Shown piece after piece: positions 16,300 through 24,101 of a DNA stretch of 64,000 bases; position 1 is the first letter of the stretch, and each line of letters starts with the position of its first letter. Position numbers and translations under genes: made by a program. This DNA is from an uncultured Pseudomonadota bacterium. GTDB lineage: Bacteria; Pseudomonadota; Alphaproteobacteria; RF32; CAG-239. The notes below the pieces were generated by a model. The model was not told the DNA's origin. It did no database searches and worked only from the letters and a program-made list of their open reading frames with translations. The DNA lies in assembly GCA_902494875.1 (NCBI GenBank), contig CABUUO010000006.1, positions 44,378 through 108,377 of the forward strand, read 5' to 3'.

Positions 16300-16773
16300 C
16301 TAATTAACTTCAAATCCCATTGTCCTTGAAATTTCCTTATAATTCAATCTCTTATAAAAGCTCATTGCACTGCGGTTAAATTCAAAAACCTGCAATTCGA
16401 TCTGGCGGATTTTCTGTGCCTTTGCGCGCGCCACCAACTTCTGATGAAGCTTGCGGCCAATTCCAAGCTTTTGATAATTCCGACCGACGGCAATGTCCAA
16501 AATCTCATAATAGTGCTTAACCTTAAAAATTTCCCCTTTTCGGTGTTGTTCCTCCACCGTCAGCAACCCGGCCACCTGTCCGTCTGCCAGCGCCACATAA
16601 CCAAAAGTCCTCTTATCGCTCAAAACCCACTCTAAATAAGGACGAGCTCCGTCCTTACCGATTCTGGCAAAAAAATCCGGCGCGTTTTCAATGTGCAAAG
16701 AATTGGTTTCGTGCATTATTTCCAATGCCCCGTCCATGTGTTTTTCTTCAAATTCGACGACTTCAATCTTCAT
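16300..16773 (-). CDS. GNAT-family N-acetyltransferase
   Basis: A 157-aa acyl-CoA-dependent N-acetyltransferase of unknown substrate. The acetyl-CoA loop is GRNYQKLGIGRKLHQKLV (Q/RxxGxG/A motif), preceded by the beta-4 strand YYEILDIAV and followed by IRQIELQVFEFNRSAMSFYKRLNY, a classic GNAT C-half. The start at ATG 16773 (MKIEVVEF) is supported by GGAG 7 bp upstream; an earlier in-frame ATG lacks a ribosome site. It is convergent with the atp operon. Confidence 0.88.
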   Translation of the reverse strand: MKIEVVEFEEKHMDGALEIMHETNSLHIENAPDFFARIGKDGARPYLEWVLSDKRTFGYVALADGQVAGLLTVEEQHRKGEIFKVKHYYEILDIAVGRNYQKLGIGRKLHQKLVARAKAQKIRQIELQVFEFNRSAMSFYKRLNYKEISRTMGFEVN

Positions 16774-16824
16774 CTTTTTCTCCGAAATTAAAATGTCAAA
16801 GAACAAATGCGCCTGTCCGCCGCA

Positions 16825-17661
16825 TTACAAATAACGGTACGGATGCGCCTGATAAGTCCCGAGCACGTGCACGTGCTCGGAAAAAAACTTTAATTCATCC
16901 ATGGCGTTGACAAAAGACTGCTGCGCCGGATGCGCCTCAACTTCCAGATAGAACTGTGCGGAAACAAACTTTCCTTCCAGCAGATAACTCTCAAGCTTGG
17001 TAATGTTGATTCCGTTTGTCGCAAACCCGCCCAAAGCCTTATACAAGGACGCCGGAATATTCTTGGCCTTGAAAATAAAAGAAGTAATATACTTTTCGCC
17101 GTCATACTCCGGCACAGTTCCGTCCTTAGACATTATCAAAAAGCGGGTCGTATTGTTTGCGGCGTTTTCAATATTGGAAGCCAGAATATCCAGTCCGTAA
17201 ATTTCAGCCGCCAGTTTTGATGCAATGGCAGCTTTGGATTTATCCTGAAGCGCGACCACATCTTCGCAGGACTTTGCGGTGTCAATCCGCGCCACGGCTT
17301 TAATTCGATGATTTTTCAAAAACTCCGAGCATTGTGCCAGCGCCTGCGGATGCGAAGATGCTGTAATGATGTCTTCAAGCTTCGCACCTTTAACGCCCAG
17401 CAACTGATGCTCAATTCTCAGAAAAAACTCACCTACAATCGACAAACCGGTTGAAGGCAAAAGAAAATGAACATCCGACACACGGCCGGCATTAGAATTT
17501 TCCACCGGGATCATCGCCAAATCCACCTGCCCGTTCTGCACCAGATTCATTGCAATTTCAAACGTATCGCACGGAACATATTCTTGTCCGGGATACACCG
17601 TCATTGAGGCAATGTGCGAATAAGCGCCGGCCACACCTTGATAGGCTATTTTCAATTTCAT
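16825..17661 (-). CDS. pheA: Prephenate dehydratase
   Basis: A 278-aa monofunctional enzyme converting prephenate to phenylpyruvate in Phe synthesis. It starts MKLKIAYQGVAGAYSH, with MIPVENSNAGRV near residue 65 and the catalytic NNTTRF motif near 170. The C-terminal ACT domain (about 190-275) carries GINITKLESYLLEG, the allosteric Phe-binding motif (normally ESRP-like, here ESYL). No chorismate mutase domain is fused. The upstream in-frame extension is dropped because the family starts at this ATG. Confidence 0.94.
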   Translation of the reverse strand: MKLKIAYQGVAGAYSHIASMTVYPGQEYVPCDTFEIAMNLVQNGQVDLAMIPVENSNAGRVSDVHFLLPSTGLSIVGEFFLRIEHQLLGVKGAKLEDIITASSHPQALAQCSEFLKNHRIKAVARIDTAKSCEDVVALQDKSKAAIASKLAAEIYGLDILASNIENAANNTTRFLIMSKDGTVPEYDGEKYITSFIFKAKNIPASLYKALGGFATNGINITKLESYLLEGKFVSAQFYLEVEAHPAQQSFVNAMDELKFFSEHVHVLGTYQAHPYRYL

Positions 17662-17739
17662 CTGAACGTCAACCTTCCGTAAAAAACGGCCGGCGTTTTT
17701 GTGCGCGCACAAACGACCGGCCCTATGCATATTTGTTTT

Positions 17740-18513
17740 CTATTTAATGTATTTCAGCGCTTCTTCCAGTTCGGCCGGCGTATTAATGTCCGCTGGTGCC
17801 CGCTCGTCCAGCACCATTTTCTCAATCAGCTTGGCGCGAATGGTCATGCCGTTTTCCAAGGCTCGCAGCTGTTCCAGGGATTCTCTGGCTTCCAGCACGC
17901 CGACCGGCAGCTCCACAAATCTTTTCAAAGAAGCGGCCTTGTATACATAAATGCCGATATGATGATACAAATCCTGATTTTTGCATTTTTCGGGATTGCG
18001 CGTATAAGGAGCTACGGCGCGGGTAAAATACAGGCAGCGCCCCTCGCTTTCGCCCTCGCGCAACCCCATAACGATTTTCACGTTGGTCGGATCTTCCGAG
18101 GCCTCTTTGGTTTTGAAAATCATGCCGCAGGTGGCGATGTCACAGTCAGTGCGTTCAATCATTTCAATCAGTTCGTTGTTTACGGCCGGATCGACATTCA
18201 GACCGTCACCCTGAAAATTGACCACGATATCATATTTGCTGCCGTCAGGATCAATCTGCTTCAGCGCCGCCGAAATACGGTCCGTACCCGAAGGCAGAGA
18301 CGGATCCGTCAACAAAGCCTCGGCGCCGAACTTACGGCATTCGTCGACAATTACCTGATCGCCGGCAGCCACGATAACGTCGCCCGGCACCGCTTTCTTC
18401 ACATTTTCATAAACACGTTGAATCAGCGTCTTGCCGTTTATGTCAATCAAAGGCTTATTGGGCAGACGGGTCGAAGCCATCCGCGTCGGAATCATCGTAA
18501 CTATTCTGGACAT
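17740..18513 (-). CDS. kdsB: CMP-Kdo synthetase
   Basis: A 257-aa 3-deoxy-manno-octulosonate cytidylyltransferase that activates Kdo with CTP for lipid A core synthesis. The nucleotide motif is IPTRMASTRLPNKPL at the N-terminus, with NFQGDGLNVD in the middle and YHHIGIYVYK and LEQLRALENG near the end. The start is ATG 18513, about 9 bp after GAGG; two earlier in-frame ATGs lie over that ribosome site. Its presence indicates a Kdo-containing LPS. Confidence 0.95.
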   Translation of the reverse strand: MSRIVTMIPTRMASTRLPNKPLIDINGKTLIQRVYENVKKAVPGDVIVAAGDQVIVDECRKFGAEALLTDPSLPSGTDRISAALKQIDPDGSKYDIVVNFQGDGLNVDPAVNNELIEMIERTDCDIATCGMIFKTKEASEDPTNVKIVMGLREGESEGRCLYFTRAVAPYTRNPEKCKNQDLYHHIGIYVYKAASLKRFVELPVGVLEARESLEQLRALENGMTIRAKLIEKMVLDERAPADINTPAELEEALKYIK

Positions 18514-18592
18514 GGTCATTTTCCTCATAAATTATAACTTGCAGTTAATCTCTGTATATAATATAAAGAGACAAAAATAAAGGACAAAGACT

Positions 18593-19687
18593 ATGAAAGT
18601 GGATATTTTCGACTTCGAACTTGATAAAGACCTGATTGCTTCTCACCCTGCCGAACCGCGCGACAGCTGCCGTCTGCTGGACCTTTCGGAAGAAGGCGTC
18701 ATCAAAGACCGCATTTTCACCGAGCTGCCGGACTTGCTTGAAGAGGGAGACTGTCTGGTTTTCAACGACACCAAGGTCATTCCGGCCAAGCTTTACGGAC
18801 GGCATGGAGAAGCCGAGGTTCAGGTAACTCTGTATCGTCCCGAAGACGGCATCCGCTGGCATGCCTTTGTCAAAAACGCCAAACGTCTGAAACCCAACGA
18901 CGTCATTACCTTTTACACCGCTGGAATTTCTGCCGCACAGTCAGACTTCAAAGCCATTGTCGTTGAAAAAAACGGCGAAGAAGGCATGCTTTTGCAGTTT
19001 GCCTGCGAACCGTCGGAACTGGGACATTTGTTGGAAAAATACGGTTCCATGCCCCTGCCGCCGTACATCAAGCGCGAAAAACCTCTGGCCTCGGGAGAGG
19101 ACGGTACCTGGGACAAATACAACGACAAAGAAAACTATCAGACCATCTATGCCAGACACGAAGGTGCCGTTGCCGCGCCTACTGCCGGCCTGCATTTTAC
19201 CCAGCGCATTTTGGACGCTTTGGATAAAAAAGGCGTCAAGCGCGTCTTCTTAACTCTGCATGTCGGCGCCGGAACCTTTCTTCCGGTCAAGGTAGAAGAT
19301 ACCAAAGATCACAAAATGCACGCAGAATACGGCATTATCACGCCCGATGCCTGTGAAACCATCAATGCGGCAAAAAAAGCCGGCAAACGTATTATCGCCG
19401 TCGGCACAACCTCGCTGCGCCTGCTTGAAAGTGCTGCCGACAATCAGGGAATTGTTCATCCGTTTGCCGACGACACCAGCATTTTTATCACGCCGGGCTA
19501 TAAGTTCAAAATTCTTGATATGCTGATAACCAACTTTCATCTGCCCAAATCGACCCTGTTCATGCTGGTCTGCGCCATTGCCGGAACCGAGAGGATGAAA
19601 GAAGCCTACAATCATGCAATGGAACAGAAATATCATTTTTATTCCTACGGCGACAGTTCGATTTTAAAATGCGTAAATAAAATTTAA
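18593..19687 (+). CDS. queA: tRNA preQ1(34) S-adenosylmethionine ribosyltransferase-isomerase
   Basis: A 364-aa enzyme that moves the ribosyl group of SAM onto preQ1 in tRNA, making epoxyqueuosine. Family landmarks are FELDKDLIASHPAEPRDSCRLL at the start, VFNDTKVIPAKLYG, AAPTAGLHFT, VGAGTFLPVK and, near the end, YHFYSYGDSS. AAGGA stands before the ATG. The length is normal. It is divergent from kdsB. Confidence 0.96.
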   Translation: MKVDIFDFELDKDLIASHPAEPRDSCRLLDLSEEGVIKDRIFTELPDLLEEGDCLVFNDTKVIPAKLYGRHGEAEVQVTLYRPEDGIRWHAFVKNAKRLKPNDVITFYTAGISAAQSDFKAIVVEKNGEEGMLLQFACEPSELGHLLEKYGSMPLPPYIKREKPLASGEDGTWDKYNDKENYQTIYARHEGAVAAPTAGLHFTQRILDALDKKGVKRVFLTLHVGAGTFLPVKVEDTKDHKMHAEYGIITPDACETINAAKKAGKRIIAVGTTSLRLLESAADNQGIVHPFADDTSIFITPGYKFKILDMLITNFHLPKSTLFMLVCAIAGTERMKEAYNHAMEQKYHFYSYGDSSILKCVNKI

Positions 19688-19730
19688 ACGACTTGCCGTT
19701 AAAATAATCGCACAGCAAAGGTGGTGCAAT

Positions 19731-20906
19731 ATGAACAAACTGCAAGAAAATCTGAAGCGGATACTGCCGCTCATAAAAAACATCTTCGTTCCGGCAGGTT
19801 TGTTTTGTTTCGGACTGTTGTATTTTTACGCCTGCGGAAACATTTCTCCCGCTTCGCAGAATTTTCTGCATCTGGCGTTCTACGGCATCAGTTTCGTCAG
19901 CTTTATGATTCTGCTGTATTTCAATAAAACCCGACCGGTTTTTTTCATTTTGCTGATTACCCTGAGTTATATTGTTGTCAACTATCTGAAAAATCTCTAT
20001 GGAGGCAATTATACGGTTTCTCCGTATTATCTGGCATTATGCCTGCTGCTTCCGCTGAATTTTGCCTTATTTTATTTCATTCCCGACCATCGGCTGATGA
20101 CGCGGGTCAACGTATATCTGCTGCTGGGTATCTTTGCCCAGTTTTCTCTCGGAGAATTTGTCGGTCATTCTGAAACCCGTCTGAATTTAAATTTGGAAAC
20201 CGGATATTTCGGCAACATCAGCATACTCGGATTTACCGTTTTCATAATCACGCTGACCGTCTTTTTCTTCCGCACCGCGCAAAAGGGGCTAATTTTGGAC
20301 TATGCACTCTTTTTTGCCGCTTTGAATATCTTTATTGCTCTGATTTATTCCGACAGCGCCACCGCCATGACTATTTTCTATTCCGTCGCGGCGCTGACCG
20401 TTTTGACCGCCATTATCATGGATATCCGCTACAATACCTATAAAGATGCGCTGACCGGTCTGCCCGGCCGCTATTCCTATATGATCAACTCCGGCAGCTT
20501 TCCGTTAAAATACTGCATCGGCCTCATTTGTATAGACGATTATGCAAAACTGGTTAATATTTTCGGCCGCCGTGACCGGGACACGCTGGTCAGAATGATT
20601 GCCGGCAGGATAACCGAAGAAGAAGGAGAAGAAAACGTCTATCGCTACAACGAGGACGAATTCGTTATCGTTTTCCGCAACGAGGATAAAAACGAAAGCT
20701 TTGAGCATCTGGAAAAAATCCGCCGCTCAATCGCGTCGGCCGAATTTGTCCTGAACAATCGCAAAAAAGCCGTAAAACTTACAGTGTCAACCTGCGTATC
20801 AGAGAAAAAACGAAGCGACGCCAATTCCATTGAGGTTTTATTCCGCGCGCACAAAACTCTGCAAAAGGCCAACGAATTCAGCCACAATATATCTTCAAAA
20901 GCTTAA
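19731..20906 (+). CDS. Polytopic membrane protein with degenerate GGDEF domain
   Basis: A 391-aa protein with about seven or eight hydrophobic segments in residues 15-230, then a GGDEF-like domain. The entry motif DALTGLPGR (239-247) is well kept, and IDDYAKLVNIFG resembles the substrate-binding helix. The signature loop reads NEDEF (307-311) where diguanylate cyclases have GGDEF. With both glycines gone, cyclase activity is unlikely; a GTP- or c-di-GMP-related sensor or a scaffold is more plausible (inference). Its 3' end overlaps the lgt stop by 4 bp in convergent orientation. Confidence 0.85.
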   Translation: MNKLQENLKRILPLIKNIFVPAGLFCFGLLYFYACGNISPASQNFLHLAFYGISFVSFMILLYFNKTRPVFFILLITLSYIVVNYLKNLYGGNYTVSPYYLALCLLLPLNFALFYFIPDHRLMTRVNVYLLLGIFAQFSLGEFVGHSETRLNLNLETGYFGNISILGFTVFIITLTVFFFRTAQKGLILDYALFFAALNIFIALIYSDSATAMTIFYSVAALTVLTAIIMDIRYNTYKDALTGLPGRYSYMINSGSFPLKYCIGLICIDDYAKLVNIFGRRDRDTLVRMIAGRITEEEGEENVYRYNEDEFVIVFRNEDKNESFEHLEKIRRSIASAEFVLNNRKKAVKLTVSTCVSEKKRSDANSIEVLFRAHKTLQKANEFSHNISSKA

Positions 20907-21700
20907 GCCGCCTCTTTTCTGAACAAAAAATACATTACAACCGCACCCAGCACAATCAGCGGCAGCGACAAAATCTGTCCCATGGTAAAACCGCCCCAGA
21001 AATATCCCATCTGAACGTCAGGCTCGCGAAACTGTTCCAGAACAATCCGAAAGATGCCGTACAATATCACGAACAGGCAGGAAACCAAACCGTGGCGCTC
21101 GCGCACGGCCTTATGCCGCCACAAAAGGTTCAGCACCGCAAACATAACAACGCCTTCCAAAAACGCCTCATACAGCTGGGAAGGATGCCGCGGCCAATAA
21201 CCGCCGTTCGGAAACTTAACCGCCCACGGAACATCCGTAATCCGGCCCCACAACTCGTCATTGACAAAGTTGGCCAACCGCCCGAAAAAAATGCCTATCG
21301 GCGCATACAAAACAATCAAATCGGTTAAGGCCAGAAACTTATAGTTAACCTTCGACGCAAAATACCAGGCTGCCGCAATAACGCCCAGCACTCCGCCGTG
21401 AAAAGACATTCCGCCTTTCCATACTTCAAAAATCTGCAGCGGGTTCTGCCAGAAAGAGCTTCCTCCGTAAAACAGGACATAACCGAGACGTCCGCCCAGC
21501 ACAATTCCCAGCGTCAGGTAAAAAACCAGATCTTCAATATTTTCTTTGGACAGTCCCAGATTATTTTTCTTAACATTGCGGCTGATTAAAATCCAACCGA
21601 TGACAATACCGGCCAAATACGCCATTGAATACCACCGCACGTCAACCGGACCTATCGAAAAGATAACCGGAGAGATGGCGGGAAAATCCAAACCGTTCAT
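20903..21700 (-). CDS. lgt: Phosphatidylglycerol-prolipoprotein diacylglyceryl transferase
   Basis: A 265-aa inner-membrane enzyme that attaches diacylglycerol to the lipobox cysteine, the first step of lipoprotein maturation, required for the lipoproteins at 3571 and 6031. Landmarks are VRWYSMAYLAG, MSFHGGVLG, the signature GRLANFVNDELWGR (classically GRxGNFxNxELxGR) and RHPSQLYEAFLEG. About seven membrane helices are present. The length is normal. Confidence 0.97.
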   Translation of the reverse strand: MNGLDFPAISPVIFSIGPVDVRWYSMAYLAGIVIGWILISRNVKKNNLGLSKENIEDLVFYLTLGIVLGGRLGYVLFYGGSSFWQNPLQIFEVWKGGMSFHGGVLGVIAAAWYFASKVNYKFLALTDLIVLYAPIGIFFGRLANFVNDELWGRITDVPWAVKFPNGGYWPRHPSQLYEAFLEGVVMFAVLNLLWRHKAVRERHGLVSCLFVILYGIFRIVLEQFREPDVQMGYFWGGFTMGQILSLPLIVLGAVVMYFLFRKEAA

Positions 21701-21769
21701 TGTATGCTGCCTCCTGCAATTTTTGAAATTGCTAAGATTATATTAATAAAAAAAATTATATCCACACCT

Positions 21770-21795
21770 AAAAAAAGTTGCCCACCGGGGCAACT
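21770..21795 (-). terminator. Leftward terminator-like hairpin upstream of lgt
   Basis: The minus strand reads AGTTGCCC-CGGT-GGGCAACT followed by T-rich DNA, 70 bp before the lgt ATG. No leftward gene ends here, so it may act as an attenuator in the lgt leader or insulate lgt. TATAAT-like sequence between it and lgt (about 21756-21761) could serve as a downstream promoter. Confidence 0.55.
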
Positions 21796-21982
21796 GCCAA
21801 CAAACTGTTTTTACACAAGAAATAAAAAAAATATTTTTTATTTTTCCAAATTAAGTGGAAAACTGCGACTCGGGGCTTGTAATTCGCGACTCGGCAATGC
21901 AATCTGTATTCAGACCCGATCGGCGGCGCCGTTTTTGTTTTGGCTTCACCGATAAATTAATTTTAACCCGGAGAAGATACTT

Positions 21983-22483
21983 ATGAATTTGGCACAGAAT
22001 TTTGCCCTTGATTATAATCCCATCGACCTCGTTGAGAACATCTTCTCCCGCAAATCTTTCGAATTTGAACGCCGCGGCCTGAATGAAGTGGCGGTTGAAG
22101 TTCAGGGCAAATGGAACAATATGCTGCTCTTTTTTGCTTGGGAAGAAAATATGCAATGTCTGCATATGTCGTGCCTGATGGACATTGAAAGCACCATTGA
22201 AGACCGCTCCAAAATCTTTGAACTGCTTGCTTTGGCCAACGAAGAACTCTGGGTCGGGCATTTCTCTTACTGGACCGAACAGAATATGCCGGTTTTTAAG
22301 CACTCTATCCTGCTGAAAGATGACGAAGAAAACATCCTTATGAGCAAAATTTCCCAAGTCGTGGACATCGCAATTAAAGAATGCGAGCGCATGTACCCCG
22401 TTTTCAAAGTGGTACTGACCAAAGGTATGTCCCCTCGACAAGCCTTATATCCGATGTTGATGGAAACTATGGGACAGGCATAA
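21983..22483 (+). CDS. YbjN-domain protein
   Basis: A 166-aa soluble protein of the YbjN/type III secretion chaperone-like fold family that is widespread in alphaproteobacteria, usually of unknown function. Visible features are an N-terminal PIDLVENIFSRKSFEFERRG, the hydrophobic strand MLLFFAWEENMQCLHMSC and a C-terminal helix with MSPRQALYPMLMETMGQA. GGAG precedes the ATG. It is convergent with the ACP array and shares a terminator with it. Confidence 0.8.
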   Translation: MNLAQNFALDYNPIDLVENIFSRKSFEFERRGLNEVAVEVQGKWNNMLLFFAWEENMQCLHMSCLMDIESTIEDRSKIFELLALANEELWVGHFSYWTEQNMPVFKHSILLKDDEENILMSKISQVVDIAIKECERMYPVFKVVLTKGMSPRQALYPMLMETMGQA

Positions 22484-22529
22484 AAAAACGCGCCGCCTGC
22501 ATAGTCTGCAGAAACGGCGCATTTTTTTA
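22484..22529. terminator. Bidirectional terminator between ybjN and the ACP array
   Basis: AACGCGCCG...CGGCGCATT stem with an inner CTGC/GCAG pair, A-run on the left and T-run on the right. The ACP stop codon lies in the T-run. Confidence 0.85.
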
Positions 22530-22766
22530 ACACTTTTCAAGAATTGCAGAAACCAGATCGCCGACGAGTTCAAACTTCCCCGTCGGAAGCGAAATCTCAA
22601 AACGTTTTTCGCAATCAATCATCAGGCACTCAAGTTCCAGACTGTCCAGTCCCATATCCCGCAACGGCATTTCCTCGGTAACGGACTTCGGACTAAGAAT
22701 TTTTGAGGTGTCATAAGCACAGACCTGTTGTTCAATAAAAGTCAAAACCTCTTCTTTATTTGCCAT
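22527..22766 (-). CDS. Stand-alone acyl carrier protein (array member 4)
   Basis: A 79-aa ACP-fold protein. The phosphopantetheine attachment site is MGLDSLELE with Ser42. The helix after it, CLMIDCEKRFEISLP, resembles the recognition helix of ACPs but has an unusual second Cys pair. The start ATG 22766 lies inside the end of the preceding ACP gene (11-bp overlap), showing co-translation. It is not the housekeeping AcpP, which is at 26551. The partner enzymes are not in the window, so the cargo is unknown. Confidence 0.9.
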   Translation of the reverse strand: MANKEEVLTFIEQQVCAYDTSKILSPKSVTEEMPLRDMGLDSLELECLMIDCEKRFEISLPTGKFELVGDLVSAILEKC

Positions 22767-23028
22767 AACCAATATTATTTATTCTATCCGCAATCAAGTC
22801 CGTCAGCTTTCCGACCGTAGTTGCCTGCTCAAACTCCGGATCCTTAATAACAATCCTATATCTTCTTTCACATTCCATAGCCAGTTCGGCAATGTCCATG
22901 CTGTCGGCCCCGAGGTCGTTTTTCAGTCGCATATTTTCCGTAATTTCAGCCGGAAAAACTTTTAGCTCCACCACACAGTCGGCAATCATCTCAACCAAAG
23001 TTTCAAAAATTTCTTTTCTTGTAATCAT
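22756..23028 (-). CDS. Stand-alone acyl carrier protein (array member 3)
   Basis: A 90-aa ACP. The carrier site is DLGADSMDIAEL with Ser43, and the C-terminal helix carries ATTVGKLTDLIADRI. The start is ATG 23028 (MITRKEIFE); there is no Shine-Dalgarno. It is separated from the first two ACP genes by a perfect terminator and has its own TTGACA promoter, so members 3-4 form a second transcription unit. Confidence 0.9.
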   Translation of the reverse strand: MITRKEIFETLVEMIADCVVELKVFPAEITENMRLKNDLGADSMDIAELAMECERRYRIVIKDPEFEQATTVGKLTDLIADRINNIGYGK

Positions 23029-23076
23029 CTCTAATAATTTTAAAATTAATATTCTCTTTAATATCAAAACGCCCAA

Positions 23077-23104
23077 GTTTTATCGTATTTTTTGTTAATG
23101 TCAA
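23077..23104 (-). promoter_or_regulatory. Predicted promoter for ACP members 3-4
   Basis: The minus strand has a perfect TTGACA (23099-23104), 16-bp spacer and TAAAAC (23077-23082), about 49 bp before the ATG. Confidence 0.55.
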
Positions 23105-23113
23105 TCTCAACAT

Positions 23114-23153
23114 CAAAAAAAAAGCGTATTCTTTTAAAGAATACGCTTTTTTT
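23114..23153. terminator. Perfect terminator between the two ACP transcription units
   Basis: GCGTATTCTTT and AAAGAATACGC pair perfectly around one base, with A-run and T-run flanks; usable in both directions. Confidence 0.9.
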
Positions 23154-23164
23154 CAGCTGAAGAG

Positions 23165-23398
23165 CTAACCGGCATGCGCACACACATATGTCACGACATC
23201 TCCCACGGTTTCAAAAGTTCCGGCATCTTCATCCGGAATTTCTATTCCAAACTCTTCTTCACAGGCTATAATCAACTGGATAAAATCCAGACTGTCAAGC
23301 TCCATTTCATCTCGCAAAGAAGCCTTTTCTTCCACCTTTGCATCTGTCCTTTCTTCCAAAAAAGGCCGCAGAAAATCCAAAACGTCTTCTCTTTCCAT
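23165..23398 (-). CDS. Stand-alone acyl carrier protein (array member 2)
   Basis: A 77-aa ACP. The carrier site is MELDSLDFIQL with Ser36, followed by CEEEFGIEIPDEDAGTFETVGDVVTYV, the canonical helix III/IV pattern. The Gly before Asp-Ser-Leu is replaced by Glu-Leu. The start is ATG 23398, 16 bp after the previous ACP. No Shine-Dalgarno. Confidence 0.9.
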   Translation of the reverse strand: MEREDVLDFLRPFLEERTDAKVEEKASLRDEMELDSLDFIQLIIACEEEFGIEIPDEDAGTFETVGDVVTYVCAHAG

Positions 23399-23414
23399 AT
23401 TGCTCGGCAGAAAA

Positions 23415-23654
23415 TCATTCTTTACTTGCGCAAATGTATTGCACCACATCACCGACTGTTGAAAAATTTTCAACTACGTCATCCGGAATCTGAATGTCAA
23501 ATTTCCTCTCGCATTTGATCGTCAGATCAATAGTATCCAAACTGTCCAGACCGAGATCATCCCGTAAAGACTTGTCTTCGGTTAACACCTCATTCAAATC
23601 AAGATAGTCGGCAAGAACGAAGGAGACAAAAGATAAAACTTGTTCTTTGTCCAT
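23415..23654 (-). CDS. Stand-alone acyl carrier protein (array member 1)
   Basis: A 79-aa ACP. The carrier site is DDLGLDSLDTIDL with Ser38, followed by CERKFDIQIPDDVVENFSTVGDVVQYI. It is the most AcpP-like member of the array, yet distinct from the true AcpP. The upstream leader is A/T-rich with no Shine-Dalgarno. Confidence 0.92.
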   Translation of the reverse strand: MDKEQVLSFVSFVLADYLDLNEVLTEDKSLRDDLGLDSLDTIDLTIKCERKFDIQIPDDVVENFSTVGDVVQYICASKE

Positions 23655-23681
23655 ACTTTTAATTTTTTTAATAATTAATAC

Positions 23682-23903
23682 TCAGAATCTCTTATTTTCA
23701 CGACGGCCGCTGCGCTGTATGGCCTTTCTCTTTTTATAATTGGCATTATACTTGCGAAACTTTTGCTTTGCTTCAACATAGTCACGCTTTTTGCCAAAAC
23801 TCACTTTGGGCTGAATAAATTTTTCCGCACTCAGCTCAAAACCGCTGGAAGCCACGCCGAACAACGACCGCAGCCAGCAAAGAAAATTAAATAACCATTT
23901 CAT
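23682..23903 (-). CDS. Small basic protein upstream of the ACP array
   Basis: A 73-aa protein of unknown function. The N-terminus is hydrophobic/aromatic (FNFLCWLRSLFG), the middle has SAEKFIQPKVSFGKK and the C-terminal half is strongly basic (KKRKAIQRSGRRENKRF). It could be a membrane-associated peptide or one that binds a polyanion. It lies between the 30-aa peptide and the first ACP on the same strand, with 17-28 bp gaps, so it probably belongs to the same unit. No Shine-Dalgarno. Confidence 0.6.
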   Translation of the reverse strand: MKWLFNFLCWLRSLFGVASSGFELSAEKFIQPKVSFGKKRDYVEAKQKFRKYNANYKKRKAIQRSGRRENKRF

Positions 23904-23919
23904 AAATCAGTTTTTTAGA

Positions 23920-24012
23920 TTAAACAAAACCGAGAATAACAATCGCAATAACCGCAATGACGATCACTTCAATCATCACCAGGCTTAAAAACTTTTTTTG
24001 AGATTTTTCCAT
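23920..24012 (-). CDS. 30-aa single-span membrane peptide
   Basis: A short frame, MEKSQKKFLSLV followed by an Ile/Val-rich helix ending ILGFV. A basic head and about 20 hydrophobic residues are the layout of a small membrane protein. It is the first frame of the ACP array unit, 16 bp before the basic 73-aa gene. The leader is A-rich with no Shine-Dalgarno, as for its neighbours. Support is composition and position only. Confidence 0.5.
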   Translation of the reverse strand: MEKSQKKFLSLVMIEVIVIAVIAIVILGFV

Positions 24013-24101
24013 AATGTATTTTTAAACAAAAACCTATTCCATACTAATAACTTTATGAACAACAGGCTAACAAGTTTCGTCTAAAAAGTAAACAAAAAAA
24101 A

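Noticed and set aside
19731..20906. An active diguanylate cyclase.
   Set aside because: The signature loop is NEDEF instead of GGDEF.
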